In this document: positions 25,503 to 37,417 of the stretch, piece after piece
Layout of the letters: each line of letters begins with the position of its first letter
Numbering within the stretch: position 1 is the stretch's first letter
Position numbers and translations under genes: made by a program
The notes under the pieces: generated by a model
The model's input: the letters and a program-made list of their open reading frames with translations, nothing else
Database searches by the model: none
Told to the model about the DNA's origin: nothing
Assembly: GCA_023053545.1 (NCBI GenBank)
Contig: JAKZAN010000001.1
Span: 11,118,565-11,182,564, forward strand
Length of the DNA stretch: 64,000 nt
Reading direction: 5' to 3'
Source of the DNA: Lepidurus packardi
Taxonomy: Eukaryota > Arthropoda > Branchiopoda > Notostraca > Triopsidae

Positions 25503-26585
25503 ATGGCCAACAAAACTCCGAAAGATTCAGTGAGTGTTATTCCCACCGAGAGAAGACCGGTTGAAGATCAACTAATTCCTACAGATGACTTGCGAGTGAA
25601 TGTGAGGAATGTGGGAGACCTTCACCGACCCGGATCTTCTTGGGAACCTGCAGAAGAGGATCCTGCCGACAACGAAAACGTCAACGACCCTGTCACCGAA
25701 AACCCGACCTTGCTCAAGGTCCTTCGAACGCGAGCTAAAGCCCAAACAACGAAATTGATTAACAAGATTAAGAAATCCATTTCCACGAGGACATCTAGCT
25801 CTTTGGTGAAGGGCCAACGAGCGCAACTTGTGGAACGTTTGGAGGATTGCATTGAATTAAACGAACAACTTACGCAGGCGGAAGCTAGAAATGGAACGGT
25901 TTCACGTGATCACTCCCAGTGGATCGCAGACGTGGAGGCTGCCGTCGACTCCTGCTATAAGGCTATCGATGATTACCTCATGTCACGGGCCGGCAGCTCC
26001 TCATCAACGTTGACATCCAGTGTGTCCTCTAGGCATTCCAGAAATTCTAGAGCTAACTCTCAAGCCTCAAATGCTTCACGGCTACAAGTTGTGCGTCAAG
26101 AGCGGCAGATAACGGAGTTACAGCTCCAGCAACTGCAACGAAACGCGCGAGAGGAAGCAGATGAAGAGAGACGCTTACGGAAACTGGAGGATGAACGTCA
26201 GGAGTTGCTAAACCGGCGAAAGCGGAGGGAACTGGAAGACCTACTCGAGAAACAACGCACCGAAGAACGGATCCTAAACTCCCCGAACGATCCCACACCC
26301 GTGGTGCAGATACAGCAGAATACGTCCGTCCCTCCGATACCGTCAAATATGTCCGTTCCCCCGCCGATCCCTAACACATTTAGTGCATGTACAGGGCCAT
26401 TGGCTTCGAATCCACAACCACCTGTTATTTCCTTCGCACCTCCCAGCGTACCTTCGGCTTCTACTAGCTACCAGATCGCTCCACCATTGGCAACAGTAAA
26501 CGAGGCGTGGATATATTCCCCTGACGACCCCCTACTGCGTCGCCTTATGGGCGGAGTACTGCCCAAATCCATAAGGTCCAAATGA
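25503..26585 (+). CDS. BEL Gag N-terminal ORF
   Basis: From ATG 25503, 360 residues: an acidic N-terminus, then a long charged coiled coil (about residues 190-270, rich in RQERQITELQLQQLQRN-type heptads), a proline-rich stretch, and WIYSPDDPLLRRLMG. BEL gag genes carry such coiled coils, and capsid follows. It ends TGA at 26583-26585, overlapping an ATG at 26582 in the -1 frame that opens the capsid part. Most BEL elements have one continuous gag-pol ORF, so this break is probably an indel, although an ATGA overlap can also allow restart. Confidence 0.8.
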   Translation: MANKTPKDSVSVIPTERRPVEDQLIPTDDLRVNVRNVGDLHRPGSSWEPAEEDPADNENVNDPVTENPTLLKVLRTRAKAQTTKLINKIKKSISTRTSSSLVKGQRAQLVERLEDCIELNEQLTQAEARNGTVSRDHSQWIADVEAAVDSCYKAIDDYLMSRAGSSSSTLTSSVSSRHSRNSRANSQASNASRLQVVRQERQITELQLQQLQRNAREEADEERRLRKLEDERQELLNRRKRRELEDLLEKQRTEERILNSPNDPTPVVQIQQNTSVPPIPSNMSVPPPIPNTFSACTGPLASNPQPPVISFAPPSVPSASTSYQIAPPLATVNEAWIYSPDDPLLRRLMGGVLPKSIRSK

Positions 26586-29500
26586 AGCACTTCTCTGGGA
26601 ACCCAAAGGATTGGCCAATGTTCATAGCTGCATTCAGATCACTGGTACATAATGTGATCGAAAGCGACGATCAACGCCTGGCAATTCTCCATGAATTACT
26701 AGCACCGAATGTCCGAAAGGGTGTCGCGGGCGTTTTGAACAATCCGACACTGTATCGAAAGGCCCTAGAGAAGTTACACCGTAAGTATGGGCACCCACAC
26801 ATGGTCGCCAGAGCTTGTGTACAAGCTGTACTCAGCTTTCCCCATGTAAAGGAAAATAGCTTTGAAGAGCTGGAAGAGTTTTCCGAGGAGCTTCACAGCG
26901 TGGTAGTCACCCTTCGTACCTGCCAGCATGATCACGAATTGATGTCCAGTACCCTAATTGAACAGCTCGTAGTTAAACTTCCAGCCACCCTGAGGAGCCG
27001 TTGGGGAGAAGAAATGGAGAGACTGCAGCCTCGATCTCCGAACTTACTGGACTTCGACTCCTGGCTAGAAAAGAAAGTCACGTCAGAAAGGTTCGTCCGC
27101 CCATTGTCGAATTTGATGACACCGAAGAAGGATACCAAGAAGGACCCTGGGACGGAACAGAAGCATGGCGCCTAGAAACCGAACAAGCAGGATAAGACGT
27201 TAAAGTCCTTTAATATCCTCGCCACCGGCCAAGAAGCTCAACCCGACTGTCTTTTCTGCGAGAAACCAAGACATGGCATTACCGACTGCAGGTCCTTTGC
27301 AGCGTTAACCATCGAGGAGCGAGCCAATCAAGCCAGGAATAGAGGCCTTTGCTTTCGCTGCATGGGGCAGAGCCATCGGGCTAAGGAATGTTCCTTGGAT
27401 GCCGTTTGCACTGAAGCTGGCTGTAAGGCAAAACATCATCCGTTACTTCATGGCGCACCTAGGATTTTCCCTAAGGGCGGATCGAAACCAGAAGCAAAGC
27501 CCCCAGCCAACCCGGACCATGACCCTCCCGCGGTCAACAGGTTGAATCAGAATAAGACCGAAAGTTCCGTCCGAGACTCGAAGCATCGTAAAGTAACACT
27601 TCTGTGTGTTGTACCGATTCAACTCTGGGCCAACCACAAAACTGTGAATACGTTTGCTCTCCTAGATCCCGGGAGCGAGGTGACGTTAATTCGAGAAGAC
27701 ATGGCACGCAAGCTCAGCCTCGACGGTCCTTTGGAGGAAACTGAGTTCAGTACCTACAAAGGTCGCGAACCGAAGACGCTGACCCGAACAGTCAACTTTC
27801 ACATCGCGTCAATCGATGGCAAAAATGTGTTCGAAGCCGAAGAAGCCACAGCGGTCCCAAATTTGGTAGCTTCATGTCGCACTCGGAACTTACCATATTT
27901 ACGCAAAACGTGGCCACATCTGAGAAACGTTCCTTTAGACGAAGCAGAACCGGGAGAAGTGACCGTCCTAATTGGCGAAGACATACCCGAAGCCCATGAC
28001 TACGACGACATTAGGAAACCGCCTCCTGGTGTAAGAGGGCCTCGTGCCGTACTTACCCCCTTCGGTTGGTGCGTAAAGGGACCAGTCGACCGCAGCGACC
28101 CTACGGAAACCAACTTGAGACAAGTTATGAAGGTGTCGCTTACTGACCTGGACGAAAGCGTAAAAAACTTCTGGACGACAGAATCGCTTGGTGTCCAGCT
28201 CCCAACGCGGAAGCTCTTATCCGAAGACGATGCAAAGGCGCTAAAGACGTTAGAAGACACTGTGCGTCTCGTTCATGACCGATACGAGGCCGGATTGCTG
28301 TGGTCCTCCCCGACCGTGAGTCTGCCCGATAATCGAAATGCGACTTTACGCCGATTCTTCGCGTTGGAACGGAAACTTAAACTCCACCCAGAGCTGGTGA
28401 CGTCGTACGCGAAGACAGTGAAGGGCTATTTGGCAGACGGTCACGCACGCAAAGTCCAGCCAACGGAGTTAGGCATACCATCCCCACGCACGTGGTATCT
28501 CCCACACCACGCCGTGACCAACCCCATGAAACCGGGTAAGGTCAGGGTGGTGTTCGACGCCGCAGCTGAGACGGGTGGTGTATCCCTTAACAATGTTCTG
28601 TTAGCTGGACCCGACTTGTTAAACAACCTATTGGGTGTTCTCTTACGTTTTAGAGAGTACCCGGTGGCTGTCTCCGCGGACATCAAGTCCATGTACCACC
28701 AAGTAAGAGTTATCTCACGCGACCGACCCGCTCTCCGTTTTTTCTGGAGACCTCCTGGCAGCAACATTCCTCCGCAGACCTACGAGATGACGGTTCAAAT
28801 CTTCGGAGCCAAGTCCTCGCCGACTGTATGCAACTACGTGTTGCGGAAGACTGCCCAGGACCAAGCGAATACTTACCCTGACATTCCACCGCGAGTTGAA
28901 AGAAACTTCTATGTCGACGATTACCTGGACTCCATGCCTTCTGAGCAAGAAGCCGTTCGTATCTGCCGTCAATTGAAGGAAGTACTTATTCGCGGCGGAT
29001 TCCCGTTAACTAAGTGGAAATCTTCGTCGCGCACCGTACTGGCTTCTCTCCCTGCCGAAGATCGAGTGGATCCACAAATGAATTTGGATTTGGATCACCT
29101 TCCCGTCGAACGAACTTTAGGGGTCTGGTGGGACGCTGAAACTGATGAATTCACTTTTCGCGTGAAGCAGAAACCAGTGAGACCGACCAAGAGAGAATTG
29201 CTCAGAATTATTGCCAGCGTTTTCGATCCGATCGGGTTCCTCATTCCAGTGACTTTAACTGCTAAGGCTCTGTTGCAAGAGCTGTTGAGGTTAGAGATAC
29301 AATGGGATGACGAGATTCCTGATAGCATTGCACAGCGTTGGAACACCTGGCTATCCAATCTACAAAAGCTTGAAGCCGTAGCAATTACGAGATGCCTGCA
29401 GCCTTTCGCCGAGCCTTCTTCCATCCAACTCCACGTATTCGCGGACGCGTCGGAACTCGCCTTCGGGGCTGTTGCTTACCTGCGTGTCTCCGATGGAACA

Positions 29501-31467
29501 GGCATAGTGGTCAACTTCATCACGGCAAAATCACGCGTGGCTCCCTTAAAGCAATTGACCATTCCCCGTCTAGAACTCCAGGGAGCCTTGTTGGCAGCGA
29601 GAATTGCACTCACGATTTCCGTCGAACTCCGACTCAAGATTGGCCAGACTATCCTTTGGACGGACTCGTCTACCGTTTTGAAATGGATTAGATCAAAAAC
29701 TTACAGATTCAAAACGTTTGTCGCCAACAGGATTGCCGAAATAGGAGATCTAACCGAAACCTATCAATGGAGGCACGTGCCCGGAAAACTAAACCCGGCT
29801 GACGATTGTTCTAGAGGCCTAGACGCATCGTCAATGATCCTGCCAAATCGATGGCTCAACGGGCCGGCCTTCCTGAAGCAGCCGTCCTCCCAATGGCCCG
29901 CAGAGCTCGTGGAAGACAAAGATGACGAAACCGATCTGGAAACTTTGCCACCCTTGGTTGCGAGCGTCACGTTACTAGAAGAAAGACCGCTCGATCCGTT
30001 GCTGAGCACGTCGAACTTGCACCGCATAAAACGAATTCTGGCGTGGATCCTTCATTTCATAAATAACACGCGTCCTTCCAAATTTGCAGTTCAGCGCGGA
30101 CAGCTCACTGTTCCTGAAATTCGTAACGCACTTTTGGAATTCATCAAAATAGAACAGGAGCGTTGTTTCCTGTCCAAGTTTGCAACCCTGCGTGCCAATC
30201 GTCCGTTACCGCGTACCTCGAAGCTCTTGAAGCTAACGCCTTTTCTGGATGAGAAAGGCCTCCTACGAGTGGGCGGAAGAATCCAGCATGCGGATATTCC
30301 CTCAGATGCGAAGCACCCGATTTTACTTAGTCCCGATAGTCTTTTGACCACGCTGATCATTCGAAGCACTCATGAACGACTATCACATGGGTCCGCTGAG
30401 CGTACTCTTGCTGAGTTGCGCCTCCAATATTGGGTTACAAGTGGCCGATCATCCGTCAACCGAGTTGTAAACAACTGTTTTGCCTGCAAACGTTACCGAG
30501 CAAAACCAAATTTCCCCTTGATGGCCGCTTTACCTCAACAACGCCTGGAGGCTTTCAGCCCCCCATTCTCGAACGTCGGCGTGGATTATTTTGGTCCATT
30601 TATGGTAGTAATCCACCGGAGAATCCACAAACGGTATGTTTGTCTTTTCACTTGTTTAGTCACGCGTGCGGCCCACTTGGAAGTGGCACACGCATTGGAC
30701 ACAGACTCCTTCCTAATGGCTTTCCGGCGCTTCGTTGGCCGCCGCGGAACACCGTCGCATGTCTACAGTGACAACGGGACCAATTTAAGCTCCGGGGAAA
30801 GGAAATACGGCAATGTTTGAAAACGTGGAATGAAAACCGAATAAACGACGAATTAGCTCGACGAGAAGTCACGTGGCATTTCTCCCCTCCTGCATCGCCC
30901 CATTTCGGCGGGGTGTGGGAAAGCCTCGTGAAATCAGCTAAAGTCGCCCTTAGACACACCCTGCGAAATCAATCTGTCACCGATGAAGTCCTTGCCACTG
31001 TTATGGTTGAAGTAGAAGCCTTACTGAATGGGAGACCGCTGACGCATATTAGTGTCAATCCAGAGGACCCGGAGCCACTAACCCCGAATCACTTCCTCCT
31101 AGGCCGAGCAAACCCGAACTTTCCTATTGACGTTGGGACCGAAAGAGATCTAAACGCGCGTAAACGCTGGAGGACTGCTCAGGCGATTACCGAGAAGTTT
31201 TGGGCAAGATGGCTACTCGAATACGTTCCGTCGGTCATTGAGCGCCAGAAATGGTTAAGACCTAACCGAAATCTTCAACCTGATGACGTGGTCCTTTTAA
31301 TCGAGGAAAATACTCCGAGAGGCCTCTGGCCTCTCGCCCGTATTATCGCCGTCTACCCTGGAACCGACGGCATCGTTCGGACAGCTTTGATCAAAACCAA
31401 GAACGGCGAATATGTCCGACCGGCTGCTAAACTCTGTTTGTTAGAGATTCCGGAGCCAAGGGTTTGA
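26582..31467 (+). pseudogene. BEL Gag capsid - Pol polyprotein with lesions
   Basis: One frame carries capsid (KHFSGNPKDWPMFIAAF), an in-frame TAG at 27173-27175, and two zinc knuckles (CLFCEKPRHGITDC, CFRCMGQSHRAKEC). Protease (LLDPGSEVTLI), RT (ADIKSMYHQV, FYVDDYLDS), RNase H (FADASELAFG, IPRLELQGAL, WTDSSTVLKW) and integrase (HERLSHGS, CFACKRYR, VDYFGPF, YSDNGTN) follow. The frame shifts at about 30794-30806. Integrase resumes at about 30800-31467 with GVWESLVKSAK carrying the third acidic residue and a C-terminal LWPLARIIAVYPG module. The protease triplet is DPG where many BEL proteases have D-S/T-G. With three lesions the element as read could not make a full polyprotein. Confidence 0.88.
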
Positions 31468-31496
31468 GTGTTTACTTGCGTAAACAGAGCCGGCTA

Positions 31497-31815
31497 TGTT
31501 CCGGATGAAAGTATCCGGAAGGTTTGCCAACGCTGGCTTATCGCGTGGGACATTGCGACCTCGACCGCTGACTATTAACCCTTTTTGGAATTTGACGTTT
31601 GCTTACGCCTTCGACGTTTTTTTTCTACGAATTGACTTGGCACTATGCTTTACCTTTCACCTTTTCTTTCCCTTGGACAAGACAGTCGGAGAACAGACGT
31701 GACGAAAGACAGATATAGAAAAGACTAAGTTGTACGTGGCTTTTTGTTCGAATAAAGAAACCTTTCCTTTACACATGTGTTGTGTTCGTCATTTAAAACA
31801 AGCACATTTGTAACA
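31497..31815 (+). repeat. BEL 3' LTR
   Basis: 319 bp, same sequence as the 5' LTR by eye. Followed by the second CCATA target duplication. Confidence 0.95.
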
Positions 31816-32870
31816 CCATATTTCTGCCTCTTTCGCTGATTTAGCTATTCTTCTCATAGCATTGTCTAACGTTGTGTCCCTTGTCCAGATGGCAATATCA
31901 TCTACATAGATCGAGGTGTTCATTCTATACAAATCTGTCGGAAAATCACTAATCATAATATTCAAGAGCCATGGACTCAAAACGGATCCCTGTGGTATAC
32001 CTTTACGTAAGTTTACTTTTCTTGATGTCGTCGCACCTATTCTGACTTCCATTGTCCTGTTCGTAAGCAAGCCCTGTATAACTGTAATATTTTTCCTTTA
32101 AAGCCTACTTCCCCTAATTTTGCTAATAGTTTGCTTGACCAAACCGAGTCATATGCCTGTTTAAGATCTAGTAGGAGTATAGCTGTACAGTATCCCGCCT
32201 GGATAGATTCGTAGGCGTCCTCCTTCAGTCTGACTAGTTGATCTATTGTACTTCTTCCTGGTCTAAACCCCGTTTGATATATTGACATTATGTTATACTT
32301 TTCAGTTATCCAATTTAGTCTTTTTACTAATAAACGCTCAAATATTTTCGCTAGACACGAGATCAAAGAAATAGGTCTATATGATTCAACTTTTTCTGCG
32401 CTTTTCCCCTTTTTTAATATCGGAATTACTGTTGCGTTTTTCCACTCTTTGGGTACTTGTCCTACTCTTAGTATCAGATTATATATGTTATACAAAGCTT
32501 CTTTGAAGTTGTTTGGTAAGTTACTGATTATTTTGTAGTGAACTAAGTCCCTCCCCTGACTAGTGCTGGGTAATCTTGTTAAAATTTCGTTGAACTCCCA
32601 TTTAGTGAACGGCCTTTCCAATTCTTTCCACCTGCTACTTCCTTGTATAAATTGTTCTACCTGCTGCCTAAGAAACGTTTCCTGTTCTTCATTCTCCTTG
32701 CTCGTCTGTAGTTGTGCCCCGCTTTGAACTTTTGCAAAGTGTTTCGCAAACTCTTCTGCTATATCCTCTTCTTTCTCGCACATATCCCCGTTCTCCTTTA
32801 TTACATTTCCTAAACCCTTACTTCCCCTGCCTTCCATTCTCCCAATAAGATTCCATACCTCTTTCATACT
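31816..32870 (-). pseudogene. Element A reverse transcriptase, N-terminal part
   Basis: Shows ATVIPILKKGK, YRPISLISCLAKIFERLL, YQTGFRPGRSTIDQL, LLLDLKQAYDSVW, GIPQGSVLSPWLLN and IYVDDIAIWT, in canonical LINE RT order with the YVDD active site intact. A frame change near 32040-32070 splits it, and the BEL LTR cuts its 3' side. Confidence 0.85.
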
Positions 32871-33083
32871 CGTATTCCCCCCTAACTTTTCTACCTTTTC
32901 TCTCCATGCCCTCCTTTTGATGCTACGAAAAGTCTTTTTGCATTGAGCTTGTGCTTTTTATAGTTCTCTAAGTTAGTTGTTGAAGGGTTTCTCTTGAATT
33001 CTCTGTAACCTTTTCTCATTATGCCCATTAGCCTACTGCACTCCTCGTTTCACCACATTTTCCTATTACTAGTCTCTTTCTGG

Positions 33084-33983
33084 TTATTTTTCTTTGGTCC
33101 TCCTTTGAGCGGTATGTCTTCTGCATACTTCTATGAGCTTTTCTACATATGTATTATATTTTTCTTCTAACGATCCGTTTCCTAGTATGTTTTGGATGTG
33201 TGTTCCCTTCAGCTCTTCTGCTAAACTTTGCCAATTTACCTTTTGAAAAATCCATTTATATGTATAGGTTTCGTATGTTGTGACTAATTTTTCTTGAATC
33301 TGAACTAACTGCGGTAAGTGGTCGCTAAGTAAAGGTGCCCCGTTTCTGACCGTTGTTTTTGTTACTAAATCTGGTGTCGCAAAAGTTAGATCTAGTGTAG
33401 AGTTTCTCCCGTTTCCTCCAATATATGTCTCACTTCCTTTTTCTGTTACTAATTTGAGCTCCTCCCATTCCTCTAGAAAATCAAAAAGAATTCTTCCTCT
33501 CCTATCCGATATTCGGCTACCCCACATGCTGTGGTGAGAATTGAAATATCCCATTAACAAAAAACTGTTTCCTTTCCCAATTTGTCCCACATAATGTTGA
33601 TATTCTGCTATTGAGATTCGGTGTTCTTTATCTTTTTCCTGTAGGTATAGCCCAGCTAAATAAAGCTTCTTTCCTTGTCCCACTACTTTTATTCCTATAA
33701 ATTCTAAGGCCCTGTTATTGTATCTTTTGATATTTATTTTCTCCCACTGAATATCTTCTTTAACCCAGAATAGGACTCCTCCCCCTCTGTCTCCTTTTCT
33801 GTCTACTCTACATTCCTCGTAACCTCTTAAATTAGTTTTCACCCCTTCTTTTAGCCACGTTTCACTAGTAAAAATAACATCTATTCTCTTTTTTAAATCA
33901 CTTAAATAGGCTGTTAAAGAATCTACGGTGGCCCTTATGCTCCTGGCATTCCAAAATACAATGTTTATGCCCTCGCAATCCAT
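33084..33983 (-). pseudogene. Element A APE-type endonuclease
   Basis: INIVFWNARSI, FTSETWL, RGGGVLFWVK and LSDHLPQLV are the usual APE blocks. The block normally read GDFN appears as GYFN (Tyr codon 33546-33548), so a catalytic/metal aspartate is lost. Stops follow downstream towards RT. Confidence 0.85.
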
Positions 33984-34263
33984 GTTAATATTTGTTGTAT
34001 AAAGTTTCCATTCCTAATAACATTTTTAACTTCCTTGCAGATTTCTTCCCATTTCCCTCCTGTCAAAACTACTGAAATTATTTTTCTGACCAATCCTCCT
34101 ACCCAGATCCCCAAATCAGTTGTCTCTTTTTCATCTTCTGACTTCTTTTCATCTTGTTGACTTTCCTCTCGATTTGTTTGTCTCTCGTTTTCCTTTTTTT
34201 TACCTTGTAACACCTCACTGTAACTTTATTTCGCTACTACTAAAGTTTTCTTCGCTTTTTCCA

Positions 34264-34836
34264 TTAGTTCTTGCAGAACTGTCCTGTCTTCTTCTTTTTC
34301 TGCCATTTCTCCTGTCCTGATGAGGTCTGATCGCCTAATGTGTCCGCATTTCGCTTTGCCTGAGTTTGGTTCCCTTTGGCTCGTTTAAAAAACTCACAGT
34401 TCCTGTCCGCTGCAGTATGTTGCTTTTTACAATTTGCACATGTTGGCTCCTTTCCCTCTCTCTTGTTTTCGCAGATTGTCGTGGCGTGTTCTCCACCACA
34501 GTGCCCACATCTATCCCTTGCCTTGCAGACAGAGCTGATATGCCCAAATCTTTGACACTTATAACGTCTGATGGGTCTTGGTTCGAAGTGATGAACTTTT
34601 ATTTTTAGGTATCCTAAGTTCAAATAGGATGGCAATTTGCCGTTTTCAAAAATAAGGTGGAAACGGCTAGTTTCCTCTTTAACTTTTCCCCCGTTATCTA
34701 TTCTTCGCTCTTTGTACAGGGCTCTTACCCCGACTAATCCTGCGATATTCTCTTCCTCGATCTCCTTTTTAGTCGCCCCGTATATTGTTACAATCCCGTG
34801 TTGCAAAAACTTAGGTTTGGTTATCCTGGCCTGAAC
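34264..34836 (-). pseudogene. Element A ORF1 C-terminal half (zinc knuckles)
   Basis: After an RRM/PRE-like segment (IVTIYGATKKEIEEENIAGL) come knuckle motifs: CGHCGGEHATTICEN and CANCKKQHTAADRNC; a preceding motif starts KCQRFGHISSVCKARDRC. Such ORF1 proteins bind retrotransposon RNA. The upstream half lies at 47737-48232, displaced by element B. Confidence 0.8.
34827..34836 (+). other. Left target-site duplication of element B
   Basis: TGGCCTGAAC (possibly plus TTTT shared with the poly-T) here equals 47737-47746. Removing one copy and element B restores the ORF1 frame of element A. Confidence 0.85.
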
Positions 34837-35059
34837 TTTTTTTTTTTTAATTTATTTAGGCGTAGGCTTATGCCTATTGCCTTTCTTACAGTATCTACAA
34901 TCTGGATTTCAATAATCACCATAACATCATGAGTGGGTTTGTGTTCCACTCTTAACTTGGGTGAACAAACCACGAGTGAGGAAACTTGTTTGAAATGACT
35001 AGGGTTGATGGGTGCGAGATAAAAATAACGTAAAAGGGTTTGTGAAACAGGGCTTAAAA

Positions 35060-35844
35060 TTAGCGACAGGAATCAATAGCTTTCTGCATGAAGGTGACAA
35101 GGGCGGGAAAAGCCTTCGAGGTAGTAAGTACAGACTTTACACTAAAATGAACTTTAAGTTTGCTCAGTTCTCGTAGAAGTTCGGCTCTCTCCTTATTAAT
35201 TCTTCGGCAGTGAAACAATAAGTGGGGTAGGTCTTGTTTGGACCGGTCTTGGCAGGCACAGATGTCAGAGTCCGTTTTAGCAATTCGTTTTAAGTAGCAT
35301 TTAGTTGGGAAGTGTGTCGTTCTAAGTTGGATTAGCTTGCTTAAGATAGGTCTGGTTATTTGAAGGGATGCACTATCCTGAGAAGGGATAGTGATGAGAT
35401 CTTTCAATGGGTTTGTACAGTTTTGCCATCGTTCCCTCCATTGGGTCATTATCATTACGTCTATTTGTTCCAGGGCTTCTTTTTCGGACTTCGGACGTGT
35501 TTTCCATGCTTTAGCCGTGAGGAGTCTAGCTCTCTCTGAACAAGACAGGTACCGTTTATGCTTGGAGTATTTTGCTTGTGTGGGCCATTTATTCCAATTC
35601 CGTCTTGCGAAATTCCTTAGCATTGATTTCTGGAGTATAAGGTCCAGCGGAGGGAGATCCGCTTCCACTTCTAATGCTGCTGATGGCGTCGTTGATAGGG
35701 CTCCTGTGATAATAAGGAGTCCCCTTCGGAATAGTTGACTCAATGGGAGTAGTCCAGTCTGTGAGATGTTGTTCCAAGCTGCGTATCCGTACCTCAGTTT
35801 TGAGAGTATAGTGGCTTGAACAACATTTCTGAGTTGCTTGCAGG
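35060..35844 (-). pseudogene. Element B C-terminal region
   Basis: Reads LRNVVQATILSKLRYGYAAW, then an alpha-helical region and a C-terminal CACQ...HLLFHCRR zinc-like motif, ending at TAA/TAG near 35060. The upstream end abuts the hAT terminus at 35845. The relative at 19975-20349 shares the last 100 residues. Confidence 0.8.
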
Positions 35845-35851
35845 CAGGGCC

Positions 35852-35859
35852 GGATTAAG
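35852..35859 (+). other. Left 8-bp target duplication GGATTAAG of the inner transposon
   Basis: GGATTAAG precedes the terminus at 35860 and is repeated exactly at 40625-40632, right after the other terminus. Confidence 0.9.
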
Positions 35860-35929
35860 CAAGGGGTTCGCAACTCGTGTTTAACTTCGTACACCCTGAC
35901 CATTCAGCTAAAAATGTTGAAATTTTTAA

Positions 35930-36192
35930 CGAGTATAACTTGTTTTAGCTTTTTAACTGAACAGTTTAACTAAGTTTAACATTTTAACCATGCAACTCTG
36001 TGTTTAACTGAGTTTAACAGAGTTTAACAGAGTTTAGCAGAGTTTAACGGAGTTTAACTGAGTTTAACCGAGAGTTTAACAGTTTAACGGAGTTTATTGA
36101 GTTTAACCGAGAGTTTAACAGAGTTTAACAGAGTTTAACGGAGTTCAACAGAGTTTAACGGAGTTTAACTGAGTTTAACCGAGAGTTTAAAC
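35930..36192 (+). repeat. Left subterminal AGTTTAAC array
   Basis: About eighteen GTTTAAC words, mostly as GAGTTTAAC spaced 10-13 bp apart, fill the left subterminal region. Such arrays in DNA transposons commonly bind the transposase. Confidence 0.9.
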
Positions 36193-36461
36193 CGAAACTC
36201 TATACCTGTTCGCTGTAGTGAAAAAAAGTAAAAAAAGGTCCAACGAGCGAGGGCTCCAGCGAGAGCTCTCGTTTGAAACATCCGGTATACCGCGTGGGAA
36301 AGTAAAGAAGTAAAAAGTTTCCAACTTCTTGCAGATCGAGGCTTCCCCTTTCAAAAACGAGTCATAACACAGAAAAATTTTTGAGTTTGGATTTGCGTTA
36401 TTCTGAGCTCAGTCTGAGAAAGAACGTCTTAGAACATAGTGAAGATTGGAATTACATAGCA

Positions 36462-37403
36462 ATGTCGGAAACCGTAGAAACACTGGCGGATGATCCGGAG
36501 TTAACCAGCGAACAGCGATTCCTTCAGGAATTAATTAAGTTGGGCAATCTACGCCCACACATAGCTGAACTCCTAAAAACTTTGGGTTACTGTACCTGGG
36601 AAACAGTCGCGGAGATAGATACTGACGCTTTGAAACAGATGGAAGCTTTTGCAAGGACAAAACTAGTAAAGCGATGGGCTAGTAAGTCGGAAGAAGACCG
36701 AAAAAGAGTTTTTGGAGACTTTTTTTGTGACACTCCAGAAGAATTTGAAATTTTAGGCGGCGAATTGGCCCAGTTGAAACGTGCCATAGAATACGGAAAG
36801 AAAAAAAGTGCCGGTTTTGAAATATTAGCTAAGCCTTTGGCAAAAAAGCCCCGCCTTCAAGCAGTGCCGAAAAACACAGGAAATTCAGAAGCTTACCAAC
36901 CTTCTATGCAAAACTTGGCGGAAGTCTCGGGAGTTGCTGGTCCGTCTGGTACCGCACCTAATCTTACGTCACAGCCTGCGACAGTTCCCTTACTTATTAA
37001 AAAGGTAACTGCATGGATTGAAAGCCACATAGAAGAGCTGTCATTTGCTTCGGAAGATCTTGAATTTCCAAGTGAAGAAGATGCATTAGGCAAAAAGTCA
37101 ATACCTATTAAGTGTCTGCGATGTAAGACAAACTTCAGTTGTTTAAGAATAAAGAACGGTCTTTATTGGAATTTCGGATCCGTTACGCGGCATCTGTCAC
37201 AGAAACATGATAGAAAGATGGGCGAAATTAGTGGCTGTCGTGCCAACACTGTCAAGAACTACTTCGTCAATAACCAACCCAATTCTGCAGCAATTGCCGC
37301 GCCTCCACAAGCTAACCACGAGGTTACCTCAGTTGTCAATATAGATATTGACGAGGAAACAGAGATTTTGGATGAAGACTCCACAGCGGAGCTGGGTTTT
37401 TAA
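36462..37403 (+). CDS. Zinc-finger protein of the inner transposon
   Basis: 313 residues from ATG 36462; an upstream in-frame extension to 36381 lacks an ATG. The N-terminal third is helical (LTSEQRFLQELIKLGNL, LKTLGYCTWETVAEID). A lysine-rich KKPRLQAVPKN looks like a nuclear signal. Near residues 220-260 a BED/C2H2-like finger is visible: CLRCKTNF, then HLSQKH. The C-terminus is acidic. It probably binds element DNA, such as the AGTTTAAC arrays; that is inference. It may be the first exon of the downstream gene: a phase-compatible junction exists between GAG|GTTACC (donor near 37321) and an AG at about 37419. I do not recognise the protein. Confidence 0.75.
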   Translation: MSETVETLADDPELTSEQRFLQELIKLGNLRPHIAELLKTLGYCTWETVAEIDTDALKQMEAFARTKLVKRWASKSEEDRKRVFGDFFCDTPEEFEILGGELAQLKRAIEYGKKKSAGFEILAKPLAKKPRLQAVPKNTGNSEAYQPSMQNLAEVSGVAGPSGTAPNLTSQPATVPLLIKKVTAWIESHIEELSFASEDLEFPSEEDALGKKSIPIKCLRCKTNFSCLRIKNGLYWNFGSVTRHLSQKHDRKMGEISGCRANTVKNYFVNNQPNSAAIAAPPQANHEVTSVVNIDIDEETEILDEDSTAELGF

Positions 37404-37417
37404 TAACGGGAGCTACT

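Larger units (their letters stand above)
25151..31815 (+). mobile_element. BEL/Pao LTR retrotransposon, near-complete
   Basis: Two 319-bp LTRs (25151-25469 and 31497-31815) start TGTTCC and end GTAACA and look identical by eye. A 5-bp duplication CCATA flanks them (25146-25150 and 31816-31820). A primer-binding site, gag and pol lie between. It is inserted in the RT of element A in the opposite direction. Identical LTRs imply a recent insertion, yet the coding part holds one in-frame stop and two frameshifts. Confidence 0.95.

Noticed and set aside
26575-26590. Programmed -1 frameshift in BEL
   Set aside because: No canonical slippery heptamer at the overlap; an indel or restart is simpler.
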